Positions 13,892 to 14,551 of a DNA stretch of 14,551 bases are shown here, piece after piece. Every line of letters starts with the position of its first letter. The first letter of the stretch is position 1. Origin of the DNA: Parvularcula sp039033795 (GTDB lineage: Bacteria > Pseudomonadota > Alphaproteobacteria > Caulobacterales > Parvularculaceae); NCBI GenBank assembly GCA_039033795.1, contig JBCCBY010000047.1, positions 1-14,551 of the forward strand, read 5' to 3'. Position numbers and translations under genes: made by a program. Under the pieces are notes generated by a model. That model had not been told where the DNA came from. It saw nothing but the letters and a program-made list of their open reading frames with translations, and searched no databases.

Positions 13892-14551
13892 GACGCTCTC
13901 AAAAGATCATCGAGCAAAAGCAGAGCAGCTTTTGCGTCGCTATCGTCTTCATGCGCTAAGCGTTTTGCGGTCTCCGCGATAACCGGATCAGCATGATCAC
14001 CCAGGGCCACATCCGCTGACAAAGCGATGTCCAAGCCGTCATCTCGCCAATCGAGAAACGCCGTTCGGGCGACCAAGTCGTCTCGGATCGCTTGGAGGGC
14101 CCGCCGTTCAGCGATCGGCAAACGGCCTTTGATCACAATTTGCAAGAGACGGCGGTGGGCTGGCCAGTCGGACGACACGACATCCGCCATCAATTCATTC
14201 GTGTCTGCGTCCCGTTCGGCGGCAACGGAATGCATTTCCCAAGCGAACGATTGGGTGACGATGGGTTTGGGTTCCTCCTCCCGTCCCTCCTCGACCAGCA
14301 GCACAGCGCCAGACTCATTGTTTCGGAACCGATCCGGCTCTGGCGTTCCCGCGTACCACGCGCGCGGACCAGCCCGTTTCGTGCCATGCCAATCGCCAAG
14401 CGCGAGGTAGCTCAACCCCGCTTTATCGCTGCGATTGGCATCAATCGGAGGCGACGCATCGGGATCCGAACCAAAGCCTTGGACCCCGCCATGGGCAAGG
14501 CCTATGCGCCTCACGCCAGAGGGGGTCGCCATCGCATCAAAGACTTCGGTC
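13888..14551 (-). CDS. SbcD/YhaO-like metallophosphoesterase, partial (N-terminal part beyond the right edge)
   Basis: The C-terminal 220 residues of a calcineurin-like phosphoesterase/nuclease are visible and the frame is open at the right edge. An internal ATG at 14532 is not the start. Seen: GLAHGGVQGFG with a likely metal-binding histidine, then YLALGDWHGTK, where GDWHG corresponds to the GHxH metal motif, followed by WYAGTPEPDRF, which resembles the conserved PGS/GTPEP segment after the catalytic core of SbcD/Mre11-type nucleases. The remainder is an accessory domain ending in a helix rich in leucine and alanine. The first metal motifs (DxH, GD, GNHD) must lie outside the window. The stop overlaps the start of the Rad50-like gene by GTGA, the arrangement typical of SbcD-SbcC or YhaO-YhaN pairs. 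Confidence 0.87.
   Translation of the reverse strand, partial: TEVFDAMATPSGVRRIGLAHGGVQGFGSDPDASPPIDANRSDKAGLSYLALGDWHGTKRAGPRAWYAGTPEPDRFRNNESGAVLLVEEGREEEPKPIVTQSFAWEMHSVAAERDADTNELMADVVSSDWPAHRRLLQIVIKGRLPIAERRALQAIRDDLVARTAFLDWRDDGLDIALSADVALGDHADPVIAETAKRLAHEDDSDAKAALLLLDDLLRAS

Noticed and set aside
1..14551. Mobile elements, CRISPR arrays, phage genes, toxin-antitoxin pairs
   Set aside because: No transposase or integrase motifs, no regularly spaced direct repeats, no target-site duplications and no small paired toxin-like genes were seen.

Overview
The window looks like a chromosomal core segment of an alphaproteobacterium. Moderately GC-rich coding sequence, a class II DAHP synthase, a 205-residue S4 protein beginning MSKRISAKSKIDRR, a CGFS glutaredoxin and an alphaproteobacterial-style RhlE-like helicase all point that way. 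A marine lineage near Hyphomonadales/Parvularculales is possible, but I cannot fix the genus. There are no tRNAs, rRNAs, insertion sequences, phage genes or CRISPR arrays. Most of the content is housekeeping.

Left part (1-3815): three minus-strand genes read toward the left edge. They are a GNAT acetyltransferase (3018-3509), class II DAHP synthase for aromatic amino acids (1466-2821), and an RND/MMPL-type exporter cut by the left edge (1-1361). The 306 bases between the GNAT gene and the next, divergent gene form a structured leader. It ends in a long near-perfect hairpin directly before the ribosome binding site of the DEAD-box helicase.

Middle (3816-8517): the plus-strand helicase converges on a secreted CPYC redoxin, and their stop codons overlap. 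The redoxin lies behind miaA (tRNA A37 prenylation) on the minus strand. miaA diverges from grxD with only 37 bases between start codons. grxD then converges with a lipoprotein peptidase of the S41 fold, leaving 16 bases between stops.

Right part (8518-14551): everything is on the minus strand. A metallophosphoesterase (cut by the right edge) overlaps by GTGA a Rad50/SbcC/YhaN-like coiled-coil ATPase; together they resemble an SbcD/SbcC or YhaO/YhaN nuclease pair. Next come an unrecognised membrane protein, a renalase-like FAD oxidoreductase, and rpsD with its own promoter-like sequence and a strong symmetrical terminator. The S41 gene follows the terminator with its own AT-rich promoter-like region.

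I found no clear new multi-gene system. The items most worth a second look are the helicase leader hairpin, the hookless Rad50-like ATPase with an altered P-loop next to an unknown membrane protein, the S41 protein without the usual lysine, and the exporter that lacks an acidic residue in its fourth membrane helix.
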